Source: Chromatocurvus halotolerans
GTDB lineage: Bacteria; Pseudomonadota; Gammaproteobacteria; Pseudomonadales; Halieaceae
Length of the DNA: 64,000 bases
Assembly: GCF_004340525.1 (NCBI RefSeq)
Contig: NZ_SLWX01000001.1
Coordinates: 248,001 to 312,000 of the forward strand
Direction: 5' to 3'
In this document: positions 57,128 to 64,000 of the stretch, piece after piece
Position numbering within the stretch: the stretch's first letter is position 1
Layout: each line of letters begins with the position of its first letter
Notes under the pieces: model-generated
Database searches by the model: none
What the model saw: only the letters and a program-made list of their open reading frames with translations
Told to the model about the DNA's origin: nothing
Made by a program: the position numbers and the translations under genes

Positions 57128-57625
57128 CTATTCCGGCGCTGCCTGGCTCTTGCTTTCCCGGCTCCTGACGGCCCGCCGGGCGCGAAAGAAATCCCTGAGC
57201 AGCTCGCTACTGTCCACAGCCAGTATGCCCTCCCGCCAGTTCACGCGGTGATTGTAGAAACCGGCAGCCAGCAGCTGCGCAGCACTGCACACCGCACCGG
57301 CTCGCGGTTCCCGCGCCGCGAACACCAGTGTCGACACCCGCGCATGGACCAGGGCTCCGATGCACATCGTGCAGGGCTCGAGCGTCACGTAAAGCGTGGC
57401 GTCCGGGTGGCGGTAGTTGCCGACGCGCCACGAGGCATCCCGCAGCGCAACAATCTCTGCATGCGCAGTGGGGTCCGAGGCACTGATGACAGAATTGCAG
57501 CCCTCCCCGATCACCTCACCCCGGCTCACCAGAACGGCGCCGACCGGCACCTCGCCCGCATCCCGCGCGCGCCGCGCAAGGCGCAGGGCATGCTCCATAT
57601 AAAGAGTGTCAGTTTCGGCGCTCAT
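57128..57625 (-). CDS. tadA: tRNA-specific adenosine deaminase TadA
   Basis: 165 residues. The zinc site is formed by HAE (SDPTAHAEIVALRDA) and PCTMC (LEPCTMCIGALVHARV). It deaminates A34 to inosine in the tRNA-Arg(ACG) anticodon and is essential in most bacteria. It converges on mltF, 11 bp apart, as in E. coli. Confidence 0.96.
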   Translation of the reverse strand: MSAETDTLYMEHALRLARRARDAGEVPVGAVLVSRGEVIGEGCNSVISASDPTAHAEIVALRDASWRVGNYRHPDATLYVTLEPCTMCIGALVHARVSTLVFAAREPRAGAVCSAAQLLAAGFYNHRVNWREGILAVDSSELLRDFFRARRAVRSRESKSQAAPE

Positions 57626-57721
57626 GACGGCCTATCGTGACGGCTGGCGTTGCGCAAGTCACGCACAACAACGCCCCTGCATGAGCGAAGCACAGAAACC
57701 CCTGGGCTGACGACGGATCCA

Positions 57722-57735
57722 TTGACATGTGTCAA
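57722..57735 (+). promoter_or_regulatory. FNR/FixK/Dnr-type palindrome upstream of bchE
   Basis: TTGAC-N4-GTCAA (perfect 5-bp half-sites, 6-bp arms if TTGACA/TGTCAA are counted) lies 73 bp before the bchE start. This matches the TTGA-N6-TCAA core of oxygen- or NO-responsive CRP/FNR regulators. Reading it as a -35 box would leave no acceptable -10. Confidence 0.5.
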
Positions 57736-57747
57736 CTACGCTTAACA
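57730..57747 (+). promoter_or_regulatory. PpsR/CrtJ-type site TGT-N12-ACA upstream of bchE
   Basis: TGTCAA-N6-TTAACA gives the TGT-N12-ACA consensus of the photosynthesis repressor PpsR/CrtJ with nearly symmetric arms (one mismatch). It shares its left half with the FNR-like palindrome, so two regulators could compete. Located 61 bp upstream of the bchE ATG. Confidence 0.5.
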
Positions 57748-57808
57748 CTTTTTGTCGTTTACTTTGCCTGACGCTGCAGAATACCTGACAAAAGAAGAGG
57801 ACTTGCTC

Positions 57809-59476
57809 ATGCGAATCGTTTTTGTTCACCCCAATTACCGCTCGGGCGGTGCCGAGATCGCAGGCAGCTGGCCACCCGCCTGGGTCGCCTACCTCGCCGG
57901 ACACCTGCGCAAGGCCGGCTTCAACGATATTCACTTCATCGACGCCATGACCCACAACCTTCCCGAAGACGAGGTGACGCGCCGGCTGGTGGAACTGCAG
58001 CCGGATGTCATCGGCACCACGGCGATCACGCCTTCCATTTACATGGCCGAGCGGGTGCTGGAACTGGCGCGGGAGCACGTTCCCCAGGCACTGCGCGTCC
58101 TCGGCGGCATTCACGCCACCTTCATGTACAAGCAGGTGCTGTCCGAAGCGCCCTGGGTCGACGTGATCGTCCGTGGCGAAGGCGAGGAAATCTTTACCGG
58201 ACTCATGCAGGCGGTCAACCGCGGCGAATACCTGCAGACCCGGGAGCAGATCTGCGGCATCGCCTACCGCGATGGCGACGAGATCGTGGCCACTCCGGCT
58301 GCACCCACCATCAAGGACCTCGACGCCCTCGACCCCGACTGGTCCCTGCTCGAGTGGGACAAGTACAAGTACATTCCGCTGAACGCCAAAGTGGCCATCC
58401 CCAACATGGCCCGGGGCTGTCCGTTTACCTGCTCCTTCTGTTCGCAGTGGAAATTCTGGCGCGATTACCGGGTGCGCGACCCTATCAAGGTGGTCGACGA
58501 GATCGAGAAGCTGGTGAACGAGCACGGCATCGGCTTCTTCATCCTTGCCGACGAGGAACCGACCATCAACCGCAAGAAATTCATCCAGTTCTGTGAAGAA
58601 CTGATTGCCCGGGACCTGCCCGACAGGGTCAAGTGGGGCATCAATACCCGCGTCACAGACATTCTGCGCGACGAGGAACTGCTGCCCCTGTACCGCAAGG
58701 CAGGTCTGGTGCACGTGAGTCTGGGCACCGAAGCGGCGGCGCAGATGAAGCTGGACCAGTTCAACAAGGAAACCTGCGTCGAGGACAACCGCCGGGCCAT
58801 CGAGCTGCTGCGCAACGCCGATATCTTCATCGAGGCCCAGTTCATTGTCGGTCTCGACAACGAAACGGCGGAAACGCTGGAAGAAACCTATCGCATGGCC
58901 TGGGACTGGCAGCCGGATCTTGCCAACTGGGCCATGTACACCCCCTGGCCCTTCACACCCCTGTTCCAGGAGCTGGGTGACAAGGTCGAGGTGTTCGACT
59001 TCTCCAAGTACAACTTCGTGACGCCGATCATGAAGCCCAAAGCCATGGATCGCGGCGAGCTGCTGGACCGGGTGATGAACAACTACCGGCGTTTCTACAT
59101 GCGCAAGGCACTTTTCCACTACCCCTGGCGGGGTACCGGCTTTCGTCGCCGCTACCTGCTCGGCTGCCTGAAGGCCTTCGCCAAAGCGGGTTTCCAGCGC
59201 ACCTTCTACGATCTCGGCAAGGCCGGCTACTGGGGACCCCAGTCCAAGGACAAGGTGGACTTCCACTTCGACACAACGCGCAAGATCGCCCACGCGCAGC
59301 TGGAGGACTGGCAGTCTACCCAGGACCGGGCAGCCCAGGCGCGGGCGCGCAAGCAGTCGGCGCGGGAGGATGCGCTGGAAGAAGCGCTCGAAACGGAGGC
59401 GGTGCCAGTGAAACTCTGTGGCGGTGGCACTCAGCAACTCGCCGAGGACGAATCCGACCTCGCTGTCCGCGCCTGA
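57809..59476 (+). CDS. bchE: Mg-protoporphyrin IX monomethyl ester oxidative cyclase, O2-independent (BchE)
   Basis: 555 residues from the ATG at 57809 (GAGG upstream); an open frame extends 19 codons further. The N-terminus [38 protein letters not shown] is the BchE cobalamin-binding-like domain. The radical-SAM motif has Cys204, Cys208 and Cys211 ([15 protein letters not shown]). BchE closes the isocyclic ring of bacteriochlorophyll without oxygen and uses B12, SAM and a 4Fe-4S cluster. The last ~45 residues are a charged Ala/Glu-rich tail. bchJ starts one base after its stop. Upstream FNR-like and PpsR-like sites fit redox control. Confidence 0.93.
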   Translation: MRIVFVHPNYRSGGAEIAGSWPPAWVAYLAGHLRKAGFNDIHFIDAMTHNLPEDEVTRRLVELQPDVIGTTAITPSIYMAERVLELAREHVPQALRVLGGIHATFMYKQVLSEAPWVDVIVRGEGEEIFTGLMQAVNRGEYLQTREQICGIAYRDGDEIVATPAAPTIKDLDALDPDWSLLEWDKYKYIPLNAKVAIPNMARGCPFTCSFCSQWKFWRDYRVRDPIKVVDEIEKLVNEHGIGFFILADEEPTINRKKFIQFCEELIARDLPDRVKWGINTRVTDILRDEELLPLYRKAGLVHVSLGTEAAAQMKLDQFNKETCVEDNRRAIELLRNADIFIEAQFIVGLDNETAETLEETYRMAWDWQPDLANWAMYTPWPFTPLFQELGDKVEVFDFSKYNFVTPIMKPKAMDRGELLDRVMNNYRRFYMRKALFHYPWRGTGFRRRYLLGCLKAFAKAGFQRTFYDLGKAGYWGPQSKDKVDFHFDTTRKIAHAQLEDWQSTQDRAAQARARKQSAREDALEEALETEAVPVKLCGGGTQQLAEDESDLAVRA

Positions 59477-59477
59477 G

Positions 59478-60071
59478 ATGGGCGCGCCAGCGGTGGACTC
59501 CGTGGAAGCCCGGATCGGCCCGAACAGCGTGCTTCAGCTGGTGCAGGTCCTCGATGCCCACGTCGGCCAGGCCGCACGGCAAAGGCTGCTGCTGGCGTCG
59601 GGTCTCAGCGCGCTGCCCTCCGACAGCGGTCTCATGCCCGAGGGCCCGGCGGCGCGGCTGCACCAGACGCTCCGCCAGCGCTACCCGGAAGCGGCCAGCG
59701 CGCTGGCGCAAGAGGCCGGCGAGCGCACGGGTGACTACATCCTCACCCACCGCATTCCACAGCTGGCCCAGCGCCTCCTGCGCAGGCTGCCGCGTCGCCT
59801 CGCGACCCGACTGCTGGCCGACGCGATTGGCAAGCACGCCTGGACCTTCGCCGGTTCCGGCGAGTTCCGTGTGCTGCGCAGCAAGCCGCTGACCTTTGAG
59901 CTCTGCGACAATCCGATCGTGCGCGGGGAACATGCCGACGGCGTGCTGTGCTACTGGCACGCCGCCGTCTTCCAGCGCCTGTTCAATGAGCTGATATCCC
60001 CGGACATCCGCTGCACCGAGACGCACTGCTGCGCTCTCGGCGCCCCGGCATGCCGCTTTACACTGCAGTAA
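59478..60071 (+). CDS. bchJ: BchJ, V4R-domain bacteriochlorophyll biosynthesis protein
   Basis: 197 residues from an ATG one base after bchE. The protein matches the BchJ pattern: RIGPNSVLQLVQVLDAHVG at the start, a helical middle (YILTHRIPQLAQRLLRRLPRRLATRLLADAIGKHAWTFAGSG), and a V4R-type C-terminus with PIVRG and a Cys-rich end (CTETHCCALGAPACRF). BchJ was annotated as a 4-vinyl protochlorophyllide reductase; later work with other species suggested that BciA/BciB do the reduction and BchJ may be an auxiliary or substrate-carrier protein. Coupling to bchE supports a role near the cyclase step. Confidence 0.9.
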   Translation: MGAPAVDSVEARIGPNSVLQLVQVLDAHVGQAARQRLLLASGLSALPSDSGLMPEGPAARLHQTLRQRYPEAASALAQEAGERTGDYILTHRIPQLAQRLLRRLPRRLATRLLADAIGKHAWTFAGSGEFRVLRSKPLTFELCDNPIVRGEHADGVLCYWHAAVFQRLFNELISPDIRCTETHCCALGAPACRFTLQ

Positions 60072-60095
60072 GGTTCGGCGCAGCCCATCGGGGCC

Positions 60096-60887
60096 CTACT
60101 CGGTATCCCAGCTCCCGGACAGCGAGGCATACACCACACCACCGTCGACGGCGATCGTCTCACCGATGACGTAATCGCCGGAGCGCGCGGCGAGATAAAT
60201 CGCTACCCCCGCCATATCCTCGTCCCGGCCAATGCGCTTGCCCGGTATCGCAGAGGAAATGGCATCGCCGTGGTCCCTGGCCGCGCGGTTCATTTCGGAA
60301 GGGAAGGCCCCCGGCGCGATTGCGGTGACATTGATATCGTCCTCCACCAGCCGGGCGGCCATACGCCGCGTCAGGTTGATGACCGCGGCCTTGGAGGCCT
60401 GGTAGCTGTAGGTCTCCCAGGGGTTGAGCCGAAGACCATCAATGGAGGCAATGTTGATCAGCTTTGCCGGCCTGCCGTCGCTGGCGGCGGCCTTGAGCGC
60501 CGGGTAGAACGCCTGTGACAGGAAAAACGGCGACTTCACGTTCAGGTCCATTACCTTGTCCCAGCCCTTCTCGGGGAAAGTCTCGAAGGGCTCGCCCCAG
60601 GCGGCGCCGGCGTTGTTCACCAGGATATCCAGCTGGCTTTCGTGTTTGGCATAGGCCGCGGCCAGCGCCTTGCAGCCCTCCACCGTGGACACATCCATCG
60701 GCAGGGAAACGCAGGCATCGCCCAGTTCCGCGGCCACGGCATCACAGACCTCGGCCTTGCGCGAGGAAATATAGACCTTCGCGCCCTGGGCAATGAAGCC
60801 CTTCGCTATCATCAGACCAATACCGCGGGAACCGCCGGTGATCAGCGCCGTGCGGCCCCTGAGGGAAAACAATGTTGACATATCCAT
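60096..60887 (-). CDS. SDR family oxidoreductase
   Basis: 263 residues, ATG with AAGGAG upstream. Classical short-chain dehydrogenase: TGGSRGIG cofactor motif (about 16-23), NNAGAAWGEPF, the catalytic Ser in INIASIDG and the YxxxK in YSYQASKAA. The AGKV-type Arg after the first strand (SSRKAEVCDAV) suggests NADP preference. Substrate unknown. It converges on bchJ with 24 bp between them, so it is not clearly part of pigment synthesis. Confidence 0.9.
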   Translation of the reverse strand: MDMSTLFSLRGRTALITGGSRGIGLMIAKGFIAQGAKVYISSRKAEVCDAVAAELGDACVSLPMDVSTVEGCKALAAAYAKHESQLDILVNNAGAAWGEPFETFPEKGWDKVMDLNVKSPFFLSQAFYPALKAAASDGRPAKLINIASIDGLRLNPWETYSYQASKAAVINLTRRMAARLVEDDINVTAIAPGAFPSEMNRAARDHGDAISSAIPGKRIGRDEDMAGVAIYLAARSGDYVIGETIAVDGGVVYASLSGSWDTE

Positions 60888-61053
60888 GCTGTGCTCCTTG
60901 CGTGTCCGTCATGTCAGTAATCCGGTTCGCCGCGCCATAAACGCCGCAGGCGGTGCAGCCCGGCGCAGGATCATAACCCGGAGCGGCTGTCGCTTTCGCC
61001 CCTGTCCCGCATTCCATATACTCGTGTCATAGACACCAGCAGCAGGGGATCGG

Positions 61054-63015
61054 GTGGCCAGGGATAATAACCGCAGTGCAGACGACGCCGCGACCGAAGT
61101 GGACCCGACGCAGGGTCAGGGCGACAGGCCCGCATCAGCGCCGGAAAGCAACGACTACAGCGCAGACAGCCCGCGTTCACAGACGGCCGGCTTCGATCAG
61201 GCGCGCGAACTCGCGGAAAAGGCGGGCAGCGACAAGGGTCGGCTGCTGAAAAAACGCTTTGTGCTGGAGGATGTTCTCGGCGAGGGCGGCATGGGCCTGG
61301 TGTACAAGGCCCGCGACCTGCGCAAGGTCGAGGCTGAAGACCGCAATCCGTATGTCGCCGTCAAGGTTCTCGGACAGGGCTTTCGCGAACACCCGCAGGC
61401 CTTTGTCGCGCTGCAGCAGGAAGCGGTGAAATCCCAGAAACTCGCACACCCGAATATTGTGACCGTCTACGACTTTGATCGCGATGGCGACACGATCTTC
61501 ATGACGATGGAACTGCTCAAGGGAGATCCGCTGGACGCCCTCCTTCGCCTCGAAGCCCCGTTCAGCAGGGAAGTCGCGCTGCGCTACTTTCGCGATCTGT
61601 GCGCGGGTCTGGAATATGCCCACCAGCGAAGCCTTGTGCACTCCGATCTGAAGCCCGGAAATATCTTCGTGACCACGGGCGGTACGGTCAAGATTCTCGA
61701 TTTTGGTATCGCGCGGGCCGCCAGCAAAACCGCCCTCAGCCATGACTACGATGCCGGCGACCTCGGCGCGCTCACCCCGGCCTACGCCACGGCAGAAATG
61801 GTTCGCGGTGAGCCACCCAGTTTCGGCGACGACATCTATGCACTGGCCTGCGTTCTCTTTCAGATGCTGGCCGGTGAGCACCCTTACGATCGCAAAAGCG
61901 CGGCAGCGGCTGCTGAACTGAAGCTGAAACCACGGCGTCCGGAGGGACTGAGCAATCGCGAGTGGGGAGCACTGAGCGCCGCTCTGAGCGTTGACCAGGG
62001 CAAGCGCCCTGCCACGATTGCCGCTTTCCGCGAGAGCCTTCTGCCAAAGCGGCGCAGCGGGGCGCTTCTCGCATTCGGAGCCGCTGCCGTTGTCACCCTG
62101 GCTGCCGGTGGCTGGTATGCCTACGACCAGCATCGAGAGGAAACCAGGGCGCAAGAAGCGATCGCCGATCGCCTGCAGACTGCCAAGGACTGCTATATCA
62201 GCCGGGATTACGCCTGCGCGGCCGAGAACGCGCTGGTCGTGCGCAATCTTGCGCCAGGTAGCAGCGAAGCCGAGACTTTGCTGGCAGCCGCACGCAGCGC
62301 GGAGGCAAAAGCCGAGCAGGAGGCAATGATCGATAACCGTCTCAAGGCGGCGAAAGATTGTATCCAGTCCAACGACTATGCCTGCGCGCAACGCCGGCTG
62401 ACGTCCCTGCTGGATGTCGTGCCAGACCAGTTGGAAGCTCAACAGATGCTGCGGGAGACAAGGGACGCACAGCAAAGCGCACAGATTGCAGCGCTGCTGC
62501 AGACAGCGGAGGCCTGTGTGTCCGGCGGCGACATTGACTGCGCCCGCACCGCGCTCGGTGAGGCACAGGCGACCGGCGCAAGCGCCTCGGAATTGATTCC
62601 CGTACAGCGCGGCCTGGACGGACTCGTGGAGGCGCGACTGGCGGCGGCAAGAAATCGCCAGGAGCGCGAGCAATTCATTGCCGATGAAGCGCAGGCCTGT
62701 CTTGAACGCGAGGATTTTGCCTGCGCCGACGACCGCGTGGGTCTGCTGCGCGATCTCAATCCAGATAATCCTGTAGCCAGTGAACTGGAGCGGGCGATAG
62801 CCGCAGGCAGGGAGCAGCGGCAGTTCCGGCTGCAGACGGTGGCCGGATTCCTCAGTGAGGCAGAAACCTGCTTCGCCCGCAAGGACTACAGCTGTGCCAT
62901 CGCAAAATCCGAATCCGCCCTCTCGATAATCCCGGCATACGCGGCTGCGAAAAAAATGAGAGAACGGGCGAACGAGGCCCAGAAAAAGGCTAAACTCAGT
63001 ATATCGATAGAATAA
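61054..63015 (+). CDS. Transmembrane Ser/Thr protein kinase with C-x7-C repeat ectodomain
   Basis: 653 residues from a GTG with GGGGA upstream. A ~65-residue disordered N-terminus precedes a Hanks-type kinase: G-loop LGEGGMGLVYKA (75-86), Lys104, catalytic loop HSDLKPGN (196-203), DFG (216-218). The Arg of HRD is Ser, so it is a non-RD kinase. A transmembrane helix (about 336-356) leads to a ~290-residue region with five repeats, each with two cysteines spaced C-x7-C (380/388, 436/444, 488/496, 549/557, 606/614) inside A-x-x-C-x7-C-A. The spacing between repeats is 52-61 residues and resembles disulfide-clamped TPR-like hairpins in the periplasm. A small exported protein is encoded 15 bp downstream. 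Confidence 0.9.
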   Translation: MARDNNRSADDAATEVDPTQGQGDRPASAPESNDYSADSPRSQTAGFDQARELAEKAGSDKGRLLKKRFVLEDVLGEGGMGLVYKARDLRKVEAEDRNPYVAVKVLGQGFREHPQAFVALQQEAVKSQKLAHPNIVTVYDFDRDGDTIFMTMELLKGDPLDALLRLEAPFSREVALRYFRDLCAGLEYAHQRSLVHSDLKPGNIFVTTGGTVKILDFGIARAASKTALSHDYDAGDLGALTPAYATAEMVRGEPPSFGDDIYALACVLFQMLAGEHPYDRKSAAAAAELKLKPRRPEGLSNREWGALSAALSVDQGKRPATIAAFRESLLPKRRSGALLAFGAAAVVTLAAGGWYAYDQHREETRAQEAIADRLQTAKDCYISRDYACAAENALVVRNLAPGSSEAETLLAAARSAEAKAEQEAMIDNRLKAAKDCIQSNDYACAQRRLTSLLDVVPDQLEAQQMLRETRDAQQSAQIAALLQTAEACVSGGDIDCARTALGEAQATGASASELIPVQRGLDGLVEARLAAARNRQEREQFIADEAQACLEREDFACADDRVGLLRDLNPDNPVASELERAIAAGREQRQFRLQTVAGFLSEAETCFARKDYSCAIAKSESALSIIPAYAAAKKMRERANEAQKKAKLSISIE

Positions 63016-63030
63016 ACGAGGGACATGGGC

Positions 63031-63690
63031 ATGCGACAGCTGGTATCGATTCTGACACTAACGGCGCTGGCCACCGGTCACACCCAGGCGGGCTTTCTCG
63101 ACGATCTGTTGAAGACCGCGAAGGATGCCGCCAAGGAAACAGCGGAGGACACCGCGAAAGATCTGGTTGCCGAAACAACGGAGCAGTTGATACGCGGCAT
63201 GTTTGTTGGCTATACCTCCAGGCAGACCCGGTCGGACACCGAGGTGGCCCGGGAATTCGAGAAGGATCACGGCGATCTGCCGGTCAATGCCCAGGTGTCT
63301 TCCTACCGCACGGAAATACAGCCCGGCGCTTCCGTGCGCCCTGGGACGGAGGTCAGGGTGCGGTCCTGGATCGAGGTAACGCCGGGGCGCAGCGGTGACC
63401 GGCCCGTCATCGAGGAGCGTCTGACGATCTGGGACAATGAGGACAACTCGATCGCGCTAAAGGGAATGACCAAGGCCGCCGCTGAGCGCGCAGGCGCCTT
63501 CCGGGGTGAGTTCACTTTCACCCTGCCCGAGGGCTTGCCACAGGGAGTGTACCCGGTGAGCACCAGTCTCATGCTCAACGGCGAGCCCGTGGGTGACCAG
63601 AAGCACGGACTTCAGCTGGTGCTGCGGGTGGCACCAGCTGGCAACCTGACGCTCGTTGCTCTGAACGCCGGGACAAGCCCGATACCCTGA
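63031..63690 (+). CDS. Exported protein of unknown function, kinase-linked
   Basis: 219 residues from the ATG at 63031 (GAGGGA seven bases upstream; the ATG at 63025 is too close to it). A signal peptide ends near TQA. An amphipathic Lys/Ala/Glu helix (KTAKDAAKETAEDTAKDLVAETTEQLIRGMF) follows, then a beta-rich region of about 130 residues (VSSYRTEIQPGASVRPGTEVRVRSWIEVTPGRSGDRPVIEERLTIWD ... GEFTFTLPEGLPQGVYPVSTSLMLNG) that looks like an immunoglobulin-like sandwich. No family recognised. Its 15-bp distance to the kinase gene suggests co-transcription; it might bind or stimulate the kinase ectodomain. That is inference. Confidence 0.82.
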   Translation: MRQLVSILTLTALATGHTQAGFLDDLLKTAKDAAKETAEDTAKDLVAETTEQLIRGMFVGYTSRQTRSDTEVAREFEKDHGDLPVNAQVSSYRTEIQPGASVRPGTEVRVRSWIEVTPGRSGDRPVIEERLTIWDNEDNSIALKGMTKAAAERAGAFRGEFTFTLPEGLPQGVYPVSTSLMLNGEPVGDQKHGLQLVLRVAPAGNLTLVALNAGTSPIP

Positions 63691-63847
63691 GCCTGGCCAG
63701 CCATCCAGGGCGGCACCGCATGGCGTGCTGCAAACGCTTTGCCTTTTCCGGCAAGGCTTCGAACCGATCCGCTGCTCATATCGTACATTCAATTCTTTGC
63801 CCGGCGTTTTGTCCGGCTACTCACAAACTGAAACTGGCAGTGCTTCT

Positions 63848-64000
63848 GTGAAACGTCAATTCCCCGCCCTGCTACGCCCGCTGGCCATTCTTGCCGGCGC
63901 CGGCGCCATTGCCGTGTTCATGCTCAGCAGCCGCGAGACGCCGGTTGCCCGCAGCATTGACCAGCCGCTGCCGCTGGTGCAGGCCCAGACCATCCGCAAA
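63848..64000 (+). CDS. Periplasmic adaptor subunit of an efflux system (5' part only)
   Basis: An open frame from a GTG at 63848 runs to the window edge (51 codons). It begins MKRQFPALLRPLAILAGAGAIAVFMLSSRETP, an N-terminal membrane anchor, then LPLVQAQTIRK, the typical start of the first beta-strand of RND/MacA-type membrane-fusion proteins. The start lacks a strong ribosome site. The 157 bp before it hold no gene I can see. Confidence 0.6.
   Translation, partial: MKRQFPALLRPLAILAGAGAIAVFMLSSRETPVARSIDQPLPLVQAQTIRK

Noticed and set aside
57722-57750. TTGACA at 57722 as the -35 box of a bchE promoter
   Set aside because: No acceptable -10 lies 16-18 bp downstream; the symmetric arms fit a regulator site better.
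57659-59437. 592-codon minus-strand open frame antisense to bchE
   Set aside because: bchE carries intact radical-SAM motifs and family length; the antisense frame has no recognisable motif and no ribosome site.
63690-63848. Inverted GCCTT/AAGGC around 63740-63756 as a terminator
   Set aside because: Short stem and no T-run; not distinguishable from chance.
1-64000. tRNA, rRNA, CRISPR arrays, transposases, phage genes or attachment sites
   Set aside because: I looked on both strands and saw no cloverleaf-type sequence, direct repeat array, transposase motif or integrase. A covariance search would be needed to exclude a small RNA gene fully.

Overview
The window is about 64 kb of GC-rich DNA (roughly 63-65 % by eye) packed with genes on both strands. 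I see no rRNA, tRNA, insertion sequence, prophage or CRISPR array. The core gene orders ndk-rlmN-pilF-ispG-hisS-yfgM-bamB-der, trmJ/suhB, secD-secF and purL/mltF/tadA are typical of Gammaproteobacteria. bchE and bchJ (bacteriochlorophyll a synthesis) indicate a phototrophic lineage, either purple bacteria or aerobic anoxygenic phototrophs. The glyoxylate-shunt lyase AceA, type II secretion accessory genes and the SstT and NupC transporters fit an aquatic heterotroph with a photosynthetic supplement. I cannot fix the genus.

Layout. 1-2866: a patatin-like lipase (cut by the window edge) and an acyl-CoA ligase. 2944-10434: one tight plus-strand operon with a DUF1445 D-glutamate cyclase-like gene, pxpA, pxpB, pxpC (5-oxoprolinase), a DUF4392 D-glutamate cyclase-like gene, D-amino-acid transaminase, alanine racemase and exopolyphosphatase. 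10412-13452 (minus): gspB, gspA and an AphA/PadR-type regulator, divergent from nitronate monooxygenase. 14594-23447: msrA, DAHP synthase, an S9 peptidase, a GST, nupC-udk, a hybrid histidine kinase and a DUF501 protein. 23545-27223: a cobalamin riboswitch followed by cobA and a btuCDF-type uptake system. 27204-32769: an HxlR-aldolase-SstT operon, an M24 peptidase and isocitrate lyase. 32916-36137 (minus): a GIN-domain envelope protein, a GntR/YtrA repressor and an ABC exporter, with a recognisable promoter and operator. 36236-47700 (minus): an M48 protease and the der-to-trmJ housekeeping block. 47845-57625: suhB, secDF, purL, mltF and tadA. 57722-60071: bchE-bchJ behind overlapping FNR-like and PpsR/CrtJ-like sites. 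60096-64000: an SDR, a membrane Ser/Thr kinase with an unusual cysteine-paired repeat ectodomain, a secreted companion protein, and the start of an efflux adaptor.

How the genes connect. The 2.9-10.4 kb operon places both halves of the D-glutamate cyclase DGLUCY, which are fused in animals, on either side of 5-oxoprolinase and upstream of the enzymes that interconvert L-Ala, D-Ala and D-Glu. It looks like a dedicated D-amino-acid/pyroglutamate module. The B12 riboswitch-cobA-btuCDF block supplies cobalamin, which BchE needs as a cofactor. The strongest candidates for undescribed biology are the D-amino-acid operon, the C-x7-C repeat kinase, the GIN-GntR-ABC operon and the regulated bchEJ pair.
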